NCBI GenBank assembly: GCA_020746105.1
Contig: CM036629.1
Location: 5,362,501 to 5,426,500 of the forward strand
Direction of reading: 5' to 3'
Length of the DNA stretch: 64,000 bases
Source of the DNA: Trogon surrucura
Taxonomy: Eukaryota > Chordata > Aves > Trogoniformes > Trogonidae
Part shown: positions 39,801 through 48,800 of the stretch, one piece after another
Position numbering within the stretch: position 1 is the stretch's first letter
How the letters are laid out: each line of letters opens with the position of its first letter
Notes under the pieces: model-generated
What the model was told of the DNA's origin: nothing
Database searches by the model: none
The model's input: the letters and a program-made list of their open reading frames with translations, nothing else
Program-made: the position numbers and the translations under genes

Positions 39801-39941
39801 GAACTCATCGATAAATTCCTCACAATGTAGTAGATGATGTTCAGGTTCCCAGGTGTCTTCATTGCTTCCATAGCCTTTCCACCGGATTAGATATTCCCAT
39901 TTGCCCTTCTTGTTCTTCCTTTTGTCTACAATCCTCTCTAC
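15694..39941 (-). CDS. CDYL2: CDYL2, chromodomain Y-like protein 2 (exons 2-7 of 7, joined; exon 1 outside window)
   Basis: The joined minus-strand exons (39941-39347, 31414-31197, 24490-24318, 19734-19524, 18796-18653, 15852-15694) form one open frame of 1500 nt. With eight residues expected from exon 1, numbering runs to about 507. Order: chromodomain (about 7-60, with W29 and Y32 of the aromatic cage; the third, Y7, would be in exon 1), a basic low-complexity linker (about 60-205, KRKR-type nuclear localisation signal near 105-108), then a crotonase-like domain (about 250-507). CDY-family proteins bind methylated histone H3 lysine 9/27 and act in nuclear co-repressor complexes; the crotonase fold binds CoA or partner proteins. 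The crotonase motifs [20 protein letters not shown] and [20 protein letters not shown], and the C-terminus ending DKIYEV, match CDYL2 rather than CDYL as I recall them. As I align it, the first catalytic Glu of enoyl-CoA hydratases is replaced (PYA), while the second (ANEM) is kept. All splice sites are GT/AG and all phases agree. Confidence 0.96.
16385..16795 (+). mobile_element. CR1 LINE, about 410 bp, 5'-truncated, with ORF2 C-terminal remnant
   Basis: Plus-sense CR1 covering the C-terminal end of the pol ORF and the 3' tail. A frame at about 16570-16713 reads [20 protein letters not shown] then [19 protein letters not shown], the conserved end of CR1 ORF2. It is followed by GGCAGGGGGGTTGGACTAGA, TGATCTCTAGAGGTCCC and a decayed ATTCTACAATTGTATG tail. 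It is inserted against the transcription direction of CDYL2. Truncated and not mobile. Confidence 0.93.
17075..17300 (-). mobile_element. CR1 LINE, 5'-truncated 3' end
   Basis: Reverse-complement CR1: four tail units (TCATAGAATCATAGAATCTT, AGAATCACAGAAT), GGTTGGAAGGGACCTTAGAG, ATCATCTAATCCAACCC, ACTAGACCAGGTTGCTCAAG, GCCTTGAACATTTCCAGGG. It faces the copy at 16385-16795, about 280 bp away. Confidence 0.93.
18653..18796 (-). CDS. CDYL2: CDYL2 exon 6: crotonase-like domain
   Basis: 144 nt, exactly 48 codons, residues about 408-455, phase 0 at both ends. Acceptor TTGGTTTCACAG|GCA; donor GTG|GTAAGA. The translation starts [20 protein letters not shown] and continues [11 protein letters not shown]. 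The Glu in ANEM lines up with the second catalytic Glu of enoyl-CoA hydratases. GRKLTAQEA is the standard helix after it. Because both ends are in phase 0, skipping this exon would keep the frame but remove part of the fold. Confidence 0.95.
18797..19523 (-). other. CDYL2: CDYL2 intron 5
   Basis: About 0.73 kb, the shortest intron. It contains a relict repeat at 19091-19160 and a short TTTCA-type tandem near 19393-19415. Confidence 0.9.
19091..19160. repeat. Relict amniote interspersed repeat
   Basis: GGGGGCAAATTCTGCTTTGT, TATACTGATAAAAAC and TTACTGGAATTATTATGGAT follow the pattern of the old amniote repeat with CAAATTCTGCTCTCAGTTAC and GAGTAACTCCATTGA. The copy is diverged; no family name is given. 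Confidence 0.4.
19524..19734 (-). CDS. CDYL2: CDYL2 exon 5: crotonase-like core
   Basis: 211 nt, residues about 337-407. Acceptor TTTTATTTTAG|G; donor CTG|GTAAGG. The translation runs [20 protein letters not shown], then a G-rich turn (ALGLGAS) and [20 protein letters not shown]. This is the central crotonase segment, with the second oxyanion glycine. At the place where active hydratases have Pro-Glu, this protein has Pro-Tyr, the usual CDYL/CDYL2 state. The AINGPAL and IRLTPAG wording separates CDYL2 from CDYL, which reads SVNGPAI and FGQSPDG as I recall it. Reading upstream of the acceptor gives only intron. Confidence 0.96.
21420..21765 (+). repeat. Purine-rich strand-asymmetric stretch
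   Basis: About 345 bp in which plus is strongly G+A rich, with runs of GGAGGAAG/GGAAGAG type. On the CDYL2 transcript strand it is a C/U-rich stretch. It is not a clean tandem repeat. Confidence 0.5.
23256..23295 (+). repeat. 20-bp tandem duplication
   Basis: TTCTCTTGTTTTAAATGACA is followed directly by TTCTCTTGTTTTACATGACA. The two units differ at one base. Confidence 0.95.
23616..23667. repeat. Relict amniote interspersed repeat
   Basis: CACCATTGCCTCTAATGGAG then TAATGCTGATTTATCCTGG and AAGATCTG matches the old amniote unit CTCCATTGACTTCAATGGAG, TTACGCTGATTTACACCAG, AGGATCTG at most positions. This is the clearest of the four such copies here. Confidence 0.5.
24318..24490 (-). CDS. CDYL2: CDYL2 exon 4: crotonase-like domain, first oxyanion-hole segment
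   Basis: 173 nt, residues about 280-337. Acceptor TTTATCCACAG|ATC; donor ATAAG|GTGACC, a GT donor without G at +5 and therefore weaker than the others. The translation starts [12 protein letters not shown] and includes [20 protein letters not shown], which lines up with the G-x-F-(C/S)-(A/S)-G-x-D segment of enoyl-CoA hydratases that forms part of the CoA thioester oxyanion hole. It ends two bases into an arginine codon completed by exon 5. Confidence 0.95.
27352..27367 (+). repeat. T16 homopolymer
   Basis: Sixteen T residues on plus (A-tract on the CDYL2 strand). No flanking target-site duplication was noticed. Confidence 0.9.
27614..27647 (+). repeat. 17-bp tandem duplication
   Basis: AGCTTATATTACAAGAC is followed directly by AGCTTATATTACAAAAT. 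The first 14 bases of the two units are identical. Confidence 0.9.
28179..28197 (+). repeat. T19 homopolymer
   Basis: Nineteen T residues, the longest homopolymer noticed in the window. It would be an A-tract in CDYL2 pre-mRNA. Confidence 0.92.
31197..31414 (-). CDS. CDYL2: CDYL2 exon 3: linker end and start of crotonase-like domain
   Basis: 218 nt, residues about 207-279. Acceptor CTGAAAG|GTT; donor GAG|GTAAGC. The first two bases complete the glycine codon split with exon 2. The translation includes [26 protein letters not shown] and [19 protein letters not shown], the conserved stretch that leads into the first beta strands of the crotonase fold in CDY-family proteins. It ends at a full codon (LTPE), so exon 4 starts in phase 0. 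Confidence 0.95.
34600..34985 (-). mobile_element. Ancient CR1-type LINE fragment
   Basis: On plus the copy reads ATGGATTTCTCTAACCCCCT, TTTGAGCCTGTTGATGCTGT, CCCACAGCTTCCTGTGG, GAGTTTGAGAAGCTGTGTAG and AAGAATTTTCTTTCATCTG. This follows the reverse complement of an old amniote CR1 subfamily (plus-strand wording AATTTATCTAATCCCCTTTT ... CACAACATCCCGTGGCAATG ... AAGTACTTCCTTTTG). Well diverged. A 116-codon minus frame over this region is a by-product. Confidence 0.65.
37780..38310 (+). mobile_element. Decayed CR1-type LINE, reverse-transcriptase region
   Basis: GATATAATTTATGTTGACTT translates DIIYVDF, then a stop, the position of CR1 DIVYLDFSKAF. Further on, CTGCCCCAAGGACCTGCAGA gives [12 protein letters not shown], the VPQGSVLGP motif of the reverse transcriptase. 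The stretch TATCACTCAGTGAAAACC near 38216 also fits the later CR1 ORF2 sequence. It is broken by stops and is dead. Confidence 0.55.
39347..39941 (-). CDS. CDYL2: CDYL2 exon 2: chromodomain and basic linker
   Basis: 595 nt, residues about 9-207 of the protein. It opens at a complete codon (VERIVDKR...) after a strong polypyrimidine tract and TTTTAG acceptor, and ends one base into a glycine codon at donor G|GTACGT. The chromodomain core contains [12 protein letters not shown] followed by EDTWEPE, the usual aromatic and acidic signature. Then comes a Ser/Lys/Arg-rich linker with HKRKRINP, a probable nuclear localisation signal, and a more acidic tail with NGSQQQN and [10 protein letters not shown]. 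The start at phase 0 fits the expected first exon that encodes only MASGDLYE. An overlapping 103-codon frame on the same strand is listed separately. Confidence 0.96.
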
Positions 39942-40889
39942 CTAAAAGAAAAAAAAAACCCACAAAAATATCATTAGAAAGAAGAATAGTTTGTTCATGA
40001 AAATTATGTTCTTAATTTGCAGCTAGGAAGGCCTCCCTGACACTGTGAAGTATTCTTGAGATTCTCCTAAAATATGAACTGAAATCTGACACGGAAAGGC
40101 TACCAGGCTAGCCAAAATTCAGTAACCTATTTTACAGATTTAAATTTATGTTATTTTCATACAGTGCAGTCCAACACTATATTCCAGTTGGATGCTGCAA
40201 AGACAATGCTGACTGCTGAGCAGAACCCACTTCGTGGACGCATAAACCGCTTGGCGTTAACGCTCAGGAGTCAGTGTTACACGTTTCTATTTGACAAAAC
40301 ATTCCCATGAACAGACCTGGCAACACAGGAGAAATGCCGTAGCCCCAGCGGTGGTTTGACAGCCAGGCCATTTGCCCTTCTGAAAGCATGAAGAAGAGAC
40401 CTAAACACCCGATCTGGGAACCTGCAACAGCCACAATGTGCAGATACAAGGGAGAGCCTGAAGATCATTACTGAAAGCATGACCTCTTTGAAAATCTGGT
40501 GGTAAAATGAAACTATTACTGTTGCATTCCTCAGCTACCTCTTGTTTGAAAGAGCTAAATAAAGCATCTTTTGCTATATTGTCAGTTACTGATCACTCTC
40601 CTGAATCCACACGTGCATTCTGTCCCTGTAAACATCCCCGGACTCCTTCATGTCTTCAAACTATCTCGAAGAAAGACCTGGTTTTAACAAATTACAATAT
40701 TTTACACCAAAGTTCTTACTTGCAGTAGTGTACATCCACTCTGCTACTTCCAAATAATAAAAATGTGAATTTTTTATGAATCCAATATTTGAGTCCAAAA
40801 TTTGTGAGTGCACCAATTTACAGGAAAAAAACAAAACCAAAGGGAAGGCATCGTGAACCTATGCTAGAGAATGTCAGTTTAGAAAACAC

Positions 40890-41190
40890 TTCTGCACCTG
40901 AGGATGAAGGAATATATTGGGACTGTAAGCTGAATGTGAATTAACAGCATCATGCTGTTGTGGAAAATGGACTGTACAACTCAAGAAATATTTTTGCTGT
41001 CTCAGCACTGGCAAGACTGCGGCTTAAGGGAGAGCGCCTGTGAAAACCCAAGCACAACCAGTGGACAGCAACTCATGGGTTTAAACTGCATCAAGTGAAG
41101 TTTAGGTCAAGTCATTAGGAAAAATGTTGCAGTGGTATAAGAATGAAGCATTAGAATAGGTAACGCAGGGAACGTATGGAGCGTTTTTGT
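40890..41190 (+). mobile_element. Decayed CR1-type LINE, 3' part of ORF2
   Basis: GGACTGTAAGCTGAATGTGA, ATTAACAGCATCATGCTGTT and ATGGGTTTAAACTGCATCAA, GTGAAGTTTAGGTC, CATTAGGAAAAATGTT follow the order of CR1 ORF2 end sequence (GATCACAAGCTGAATATGAG, CAGTGTGATGCTGTTGC, then AAACTGCAGCAAGGGAGGTT and GACATTAGGAAAAACTT). The frame is destroyed. Confidence 0.65.
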
Positions 41191-41996
41191 AACAAACAGT
41201 TCTTGTTAGACAGACATCTGCCATGAATAGTCATTGCTGGAAAATTGGGTTATGATGAGCAAACCTTTTCAAGTCTCTCCCAAGGTTTATTGGCCAACTC
41301 TTTAACTTCTTTATTTTTTAAAAATGTGGCTTATGAGGGATAAAGATGCCACTAATGAAAAAAAAATTATTATCATTAACTGAAGGCACTATTGTTAATT
41401 TAGAAAAATAAATAAGTGGAAAGCTAATGTAATAGCTTTCATTGCTCTGCAAAACAAAAATAAAAAAAACATCTCGTGAAGAACAACAGTGGAATCTGTA
41501 TGGAGAATTTAACCTTGAAGAAGGGCAATCACAGCAGTGTAAGTGTGTGTTCTTTTTAGGTCCCCTGTTAGAGCAAACCAATGGATTAATTTTGTCTGTT
41601 CAGTGGCTGGAATTGTACATTCATAGAAAACTTGGTGGGTTCCCCAAAGGAGTCTAAATGTAATTAGCAACTAAACATTATAGTTCCATCTCGATTCATT
41701 TACATGGGAACTGTACTAAGATATCTGGGTCTGAGTCATAGTGGACAGCTTTCCTCTATCTCCAGGGCTCTCAAGCGCAGCATCCCAAACAGCTCGTTCC
41801 TCTGCTCTGTCTTATCAAATACCGGCACGGAACCAGCGCAGAAGCAAAGCAAAGCATCCTCTTTCCTCTGGATTTAGCTCAGTCCCCTTCAGGATTGCTC
41901 ACTGTGGCAAAACAATGAACTGAAGCTCAGTCTCGGCAAGTTTGTGATCGTTTGTCTGGAAAGACGGAAGAGTCATCACAACAAAAATGAGCTGGC

Positions 41997-42013
41997 TTTT
42001 TTTTTTTTTTTTT
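41997..42013 (+). repeat. T17 homopolymer
   Basis: Seventeen T residues on plus. No flanking duplication was noticed. Confidence 0.9.
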
Positions 42014-42244
42014 GTCCTCGTTTGGGATGTGTGGCTTTCAGTTGTCAAACTAATAGACTTCGTATGATCTTGTTGCCTTTACAGAGAGCAGCTGTCCAAG
42101 TTATCCCTGGCTTTAAAATACTGATCTTCCTATCTGGGACTAGCCAGAAGGACTGTACATCACACTGGGGAACTCAGTGGCCTCTGGGTTTTCAATGGAT
42201 TTGTTACTTTAATGACTGCAGTTCACTATACCAAGGAGCAAAAA

Positions 42245-42272
42245 ACACAGACACACACACACATATATATAT
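42245..42272 (+). repeat. Compound CA/TA microsatellite
   Basis: An interrupted AC dinucleotide run (42245-42262) passes into an AT run (42263-42272). Short, 28 bp in all. Confidence 0.92.
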
Positions 42273-43036
42273 GGCCTGAGGAAAAAACTAAATTGCTGCT
42301 AAACTCAGTAGACCACAGCTGTCATTACTGAATTGGGTTTAGTGCTACTCTGTCTGTACCAGCTAAACAGCACATGCATTCCCCTCCCTTTTTAATTCAG
42401 GAGTTCAGATTTGGAACACAAACTCTGTGTCAGGTTGAGGCTACCTGGCAGTATCTTGTCTTTTAAGGGATTACACCGGCTGCATTCCCCTACTTCCTCA
42501 CCGAAGGAAGAACATCACAAAGGATGGACAAATACCTTGCCATTTTCAGAATCACATCCAAAAACCATCTCTTCAACCTCACATTTGTTTTCATGCATAT
42601 ATCTATAAGTTTAACTGCACTTATTTCTCATTTTCACACTGTTGCTCTACTACAAGGAGGAAAAGCGAAGGGAAGAGGTTTCGTGGAGAGCTTTTTTTAA
42701 TATGGAAAACACTCAAGTATTTTGGTGATGAGACATTATGCATTTCAATTAAGAGGGTAAAAGGAGAAAACATGAGTGGTCTTTGTTCCTGGGAAACAAA
42801 ATACTGGCAATGGAGAATGTGATTAACCAGTTCAACACATCGTGAAAGGAGAATAGAAGTATTTCTCAAATTGGGTCAAATTTAATAAATGGTTTCAGAA
42901 AAAAACATTCAGAAAGCAAATATATTTGCGTAAAACTAAGCATTTCATTACAGCATTTTCAGAACAAAACTATCTGTTTCACTTAAAATTTAACCAACAA
43001 ACCCCAAATAAACAGGGACCAGACAAACTGAAAACA

Positions 43037-43170
43037 AAATCACAGAATCACAGAATTGTCTAGATCGGAAAAGACCTTTAAGATAATTGAGTTCAATCAT
43101 TAATCTAACACTGACAAGTCCTCAACTAAACCATATGCCTAAACACTACGACGACATGACTCTTAAATAC
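43037..43170 (-). mobile_element. CR1 LINE, 3' end fragment
   Basis: ATCACAGAATCACAGAATTG, GGAAAAGACCTTTAAGATAA and TCAATCATTAATCTAACACT, then ACTAAACCATATGCCTAAAC, match the reverse complement of the CR1 subfamily with AAAGACCTCTAAGATCATC and CTAAACCATGTCCCTAAG. Diverged. Confidence 0.82.
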
Positions 43171-45826
43171 CAAAAATGTTTTGTTTCTGGTCAACCCACT
43201 TTTCAGTTTATTGTTTTGCTGGGGAGAAAATGAAAAAAATGTGGGCTGATCCAAAATTAGTTGTTTTTCTTGAGGTTTTTTTTGGTTCAGCCATCATACC
43301 CACTGGCTTGACTAATGATGCATAGAAAGTCTGAGTACGTATTTGCCTCGTTTTTCATTACTGAATGCATTTGAGGGTAGCATCGAATATACTTGACCTC
43401 TCAACGTGGTCCCTTTTCTTTCTCGGGGCTTTTAAGTTCTTCACTGGTATTTATCCCCTTCAGAGTGCCACTGTGTTCCTTCACTGCATACAGCGAGTGC
43501 TTCACTGTAGGAGTAAGTATCAGGATTTTACCCACACCTGGTACTGTCTGTCCCATTTTCCTTCTATTCGTAGTCCACAGTAATAACAAACATCACTGTT
43601 TTTGGGTTTTTTTCAATGATGTATATTTGTTTTAACAGGTAGTATATAAAGTAATGACCTTTCTGCATTTATGTAAGGTTACACAAATTCATATGAATTT
43701 TCTTAATGAGAAATAATTCTGGGACAGCTAGTGATTAATCGAAATAATTTCATTCCTTCTCTGGAATAAGCAATGCACAGTTCTGAGAGCATGCAGAAAA
43801 TATCTATGGCTTCAATGTTTGATTTTCCATTTTCCCCTTCAGTTCTGTCTTTCATGAGAACTGAATAACATCTTCCCAAGAGTGACCGGCCCAAAAGTCA
43901 CAGGTTGCCAAATTCTTGAATTCACTATATTTGGTTTGGAAAACTAAGTAGTTAAATTTAATAAAAGTGAAATGACTGCAAACAAAATATACAGGGGTAT
44001 CACAGTTAAGAGAGTGCTAGATTTGATATGTACCATTATTTGTGTGGATTCTCTCTCCCTGCCTCTCTTGGCTAATTCTGGATGAACTGAGGTGCCGCTA
44101 TGTTACCGTAATATAAATATGTTCAAAAAGAACACACAGAATGAGACCATAGCATTTGTGCAAATGCATTTGCAACACACTTTTTTTTAGTTTCCAACTA
44201 GCCTTAAACCTAGCTCTATGCACAGCTGGACAAACTAGGATGAAAGTAATAAATAAAAGCCTTTTTTTTTTTTTAAAAAAAATCGTATTCTAAACTTAAT
44301 GTGAAATTAAAAAATACTCATCAGTTGCAGTACAAATATGTAGAGCTTCATAAACTTGGTGTTGTGATATGGCAGTCAAGTGCTTATGCATGCAGAGTAG
44401 ATTTGGAGCCAAAATCACTCATTTAACAGTGCAGTGTTACTGTATACTTACAAAAAACCCTCTAGGCTAAGTTAGAAAAGGGTAATTCCTATTGAATTAT
44501 TTCTCCAGATACAACTGTAAAACCAGAGCAGAGTATAGTCATCTCACAGCTCATGAGAGCTCAAAAGAGCATAAATAAAACCCCTTATGCTCCCAGAAAA
44601 CACCTTCCAGGAGATCAGTAAACTTCCCGAATGGTTTGGAAGATTGTGTATCTACCTGGTGATTTCCAAAACAAGTACCTGCCATCTCCTCTTCCTGCCA
44701 CGCCTGTCTGTGCAAGCAATGGAAACTGTAATCTGTGATGCTCACATGGGCTCTCTTAGTGTCCTCTACAGAGCAGCAGACCAATTTCATGACATACACT
44801 AGAAAAACTGCTTTTCATTACTATAAATTACACGACTTGCACAGTTTTATGTGTTTTTTTCATTGGAGGTCTTTGTCCCATGAGGTGCCTCAGGGTATTG
44901 GAAGGGTATTTGAGGAAAGTGCCAAGGAAAGAAAGGCAGTACGATTTCTGAGAGAGATAAAGACCATCTGATTCAACATGTTTGTCTTAAGAAGTTCATT
45001 ATTGCGCTAAGTTCCTCCTCTTTGTTGCCTTCACTTTAAGAAATAACGTATTTAGTTGGTTGTAAATCTCTTGCTTGCTTGTATTTGTCTTTCTCTTGTA
45101 TTTGTATTTAATTTGTCAAAATCTGGTTACTGGAGCATTTGTTCCAGATGTATGAAAAAATGGCACTGTATCTTCTGAAGTGTAACTTCAGTATTCATGT
45201 TAGAAAAATAATGTGGATGCTGGGTCTCTCTTCAGAACCTGACCCACAGTTTAAAACCAAAGTGGATCCAATCAATGTGCCAGCTACGAAACCCTCTCAG
45301 CAGTAAATATGTGTGGTTACTTGGAGGTCAAAATGAAAGCGAAAGGGCTAGAGAGTCATTAAAATGAAAGGGAAGGCATTCCTCATCTGAATTATTCACA
45401 GGTAAAACATCAAATGACACCTTCCGAGGAAGTTCAGTGAACACCCTGCTAATGTCAAGAAGACAGTGCTTTTTATTCAGTTCCCTTTTTTCTCTTTTTA
45501 AGCATATGGATTTTTAATTTTCTACCAACTTCTTAGAAGCAGAAGAGGTGTTGAACTTGCTAGGGAAATCCTGCAAGTTCTGTGCTTTCACTGGTAAAAG
45601 CCCATCAGCCTCGCATTATACGTGCCTAGAAACCGCCGCGTTAGGTCTGCGTGTGCTCCAACACATACGTAAGGTGACTTAGAACAAATAGATGCTGTAA
45701 AAAACTCCTGCTGCTCCCGGTATGTAAGGCTGCATCTTTGATCTTCCCCTCCTGATGGACAGTAACACTGGAGATGCTTCCTCCTCTGTGATCTGACGGT
45801 CCAGGCTTATACAGAAAAATGGACGG

Positions 45827-45862
45827 AATCACAGAACCACGGACCGTTAGGGGTTGGATGCA
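45827..45862 (-). mobile_element. CR1 tail fragment
   Basis: GGAATCACAGAACCACGGAC then CGTTAGGGGTTGGA resembles the reverse complement of a CR1 tail with ATCACAGAATCACGGAAT and GTTAGGGTTGGA. Only about 35 bp, so uncertain. Confidence 0.4.
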
Positions 45863-48800
45863 CACTGCAAGTTAGTCGTATTTTAAAGTAGCGATGAGGC
45901 AATTAGAAATTAGTGCTAAGAGACTTGTCTGGACCCAGCATTTTGCCGGCACAAGTGCGCTGTTAGTTACCTTCCCTGGCATCCAGCTGTTTTAAAGAAA
46001 CTGAAAGATAAGCCTCGCTCCATGCTTACGCAAGCAACGTGATTTTCTCTTTATGTGAGGGGTTTTCAGAAGGAACTTGCCTTTATGAGCAGTTTAGAGC
46101 AAGTGAAGCCCTGGCTGATCGCCTGCTGAAAACCAGCCAAGTCCAGCTCCCATGCAGACTCCTATCTCCAGTGAGTGTATGCCACTCTTCTTGGAAGTCC
46201 CACCTTTCTCTGAAATTCAGTCTCACCGGAACTGAAATTGTGGTCTGGTCTCTCAGTTGTTCTTTTTTGGCTCTTTTGAAAACTGCCCTGGTCCCGCATC
46301 TGCAGTGCCACACAAGGGCTGTGTCTCCCGCCTTGATGCCCTCTGTCCCTCTTGCTGCCTCTACTAACAGAATCCATTTTCGAGCCCTCATCCTCTCTCT
46401 TTTTGTTCATGACAGCTTTCTCCTGGTCAGAACTTAAAATGCTCCGGTCTCCCAGTCTGTTAAAGCTATTTCCCTCTCCCACTATAAATTTAAAAGTGAA
46501 ATCTAAATCACTTTATTATGATATTTAAGAGTATATGTGTAAATAGTATCTGTGGTGGAAGTGCCACACTCATATTTTTTTGGAGCAAACAAGCGTAGTA
46601 ACATACGTAAGAATCTTGCACTGGAAGAAGGGCATTTTTGCATAGACTCATACTGTCTCGTGGGAAAGGGCTGGCAGAGGAAACCAGGCAGATGACACAG
46701 GGATCGGGAAGGGACTTTTTGGTCAACATGGACAGTCCCTGTCATTGCAGGCAACTGCATACATTTCTTATTAGATACGTTCATGATGCAGAACCTATTT
46801 CTGCCCGGGCTGATTGTTGATAGGTTGCACAGCAAACAGCTGTTCATTCTTAAATACAATTATTTCATAAAAAAATGTCGTAGGTTTTCATTTGGAAAGC
46901 GAGACGGTTTTCAAAGGTGCAAGAAAAGTGTAAAAATAACGATACACTTTAGCAGTTGGTTAAGACAACCTTGACAATGTCCTTTATATGGAGAAAGAGC
47001 AGATTTTTTTCTTTTGCAGTCCAAGTGTGCACCCGTGTCAGCATCGACCGAACTGTTACACAGTGGGGGGGAGACCTCTTTAGGTCTGTTCCTCTGTAAA
47101 TCACTTTCACCCACAAACATTAATCAACACATACAAAGGATGTGGAAATCCAAAGAACACAGGGGTTTCTATTCATTTTTAAAGTATAATGATGCATTTC
47201 ATTCATCAAATCCCTGTTGCCTTTTGTACAACAAATCAGTTCATTACTGTATTTCAAGGTTCTTATTTGTTAAGGAAAGGAAAGCCAGGAACAGGGCACA
47301 CCAAATTCTTGATGTCCTTCATGTTAATAAATGGTCAGTTCTGAACACACCCTCTACAAACTTGCTAGCACAATTTATTTCAGAACGAATCGCTAAGAAT
47401 GCTGCCTAGAACATTTGAAGTTGATGAGAAATGCTTACTTTTATTTCGGTACTGAAGTACAGCTGGTAATTTTTACTGCACTGCTCAATTTGTTTTGTAC
47501 ATTATAGCGCACCCTTAGAAATAACAGGTATTCTCCTGATTTGCAGACCAAAAAAAGTAAAAATAAATGCTGTTCCTATTTACTATCATAAGAGAGATCT
47601 AAACCCACAGTTAGTGTGTGCCGCTAATCTGAGGGAATTGAGACATGAAGTTTGCTTTAAGCAGAACTGTTCTTGTACAACCTATTTCTGTGACAAGCAC
47701 AGACGACTAAAAGATTAATGAGAAATCTAAATTCAAGGAGACAAAATATTTTGCTAAGCTCTACAAAGAGCTGGCTGGTTTGGACACATGCGTGGCTCTC
47801 AGCTTTTTAATACTGTGGACTACTTCCTCCAATGCTTCTCTGCTGAATTCAGTGGGATTCTCCAGTTTCATACCATCGGCAAGTGTGGGTATGGGAAATG
47901 TGTGTGCGCATCAGAAGAGTGCAGCACAAGGACCTGATCCTGCCTGTGCCTCCTCTGCGGTACTACAAGTCAGCAGAGTTACTCTCAATCTACTTAGATG
48001 CAAGTAAAATCAAAGTAGGAATCCCTGGGAGTTAAACCATGAGGTTTTTTTTATTTTTATCTGAAAAGCAGCTTACAGGAGTGGGAGCAAGACTTGAAGA
48101 GACTTCTAAGCAAACCAGTGTTTATATGAACATATCACAGCTCTTTCAGTAAAACTGCCTGGAATTTGTTAAAAACCCTCATGTTTCCAAACAGATGTGG
48201 AAATGTGTAAGCAATAGTTAAAGAAACCCCCCATGGCTATCACTACAGTATTAATAATAAATTATTATTTTAATATTAAAGCAAGTCTAGAAATGCAGGA
48301 AGCAATTATTAATTTACATAGAAGCTGCACCTGAAATCATTAGAAAAAAATTAATGCTGTTTTCTTTTATGTTCATTTGCAGTTTTTTCTCCTTTGCCTT
48401 GTTCAGTTGTAGCTGATTTAAGTGTTTGCTTGTATAGTTCACCTAATCTTTTTCTCTACCATATGGGCCTCATTCAGATTCAATTCAAGGCCAGGACTTC
48501 AGTTCACCACTTTCACATCCATCCCAAAGCTTAGCCAGAAGTGAAGATTCCACATCAAAAAAATACAAAGGTTCAGCTATAATATGGTACAAAGAAATAT
48601 TTTAACTACTCTGCTGTAGTCCCATTCAGTGACTCACTGCTTTACAAATGCTACTGCTGCAACTGTCATACAACAAACCACATGCTCATGTGTGGTAGGT
48701 AGAAAAATATTTTCTTGGCCCTTTTACAGCAAAGCGGTAAACTTGAGCACAAAGAAGTGAAAAGCTGGGTTTTGGGGAGCTGTTGGTCACTTGGTGGTTT

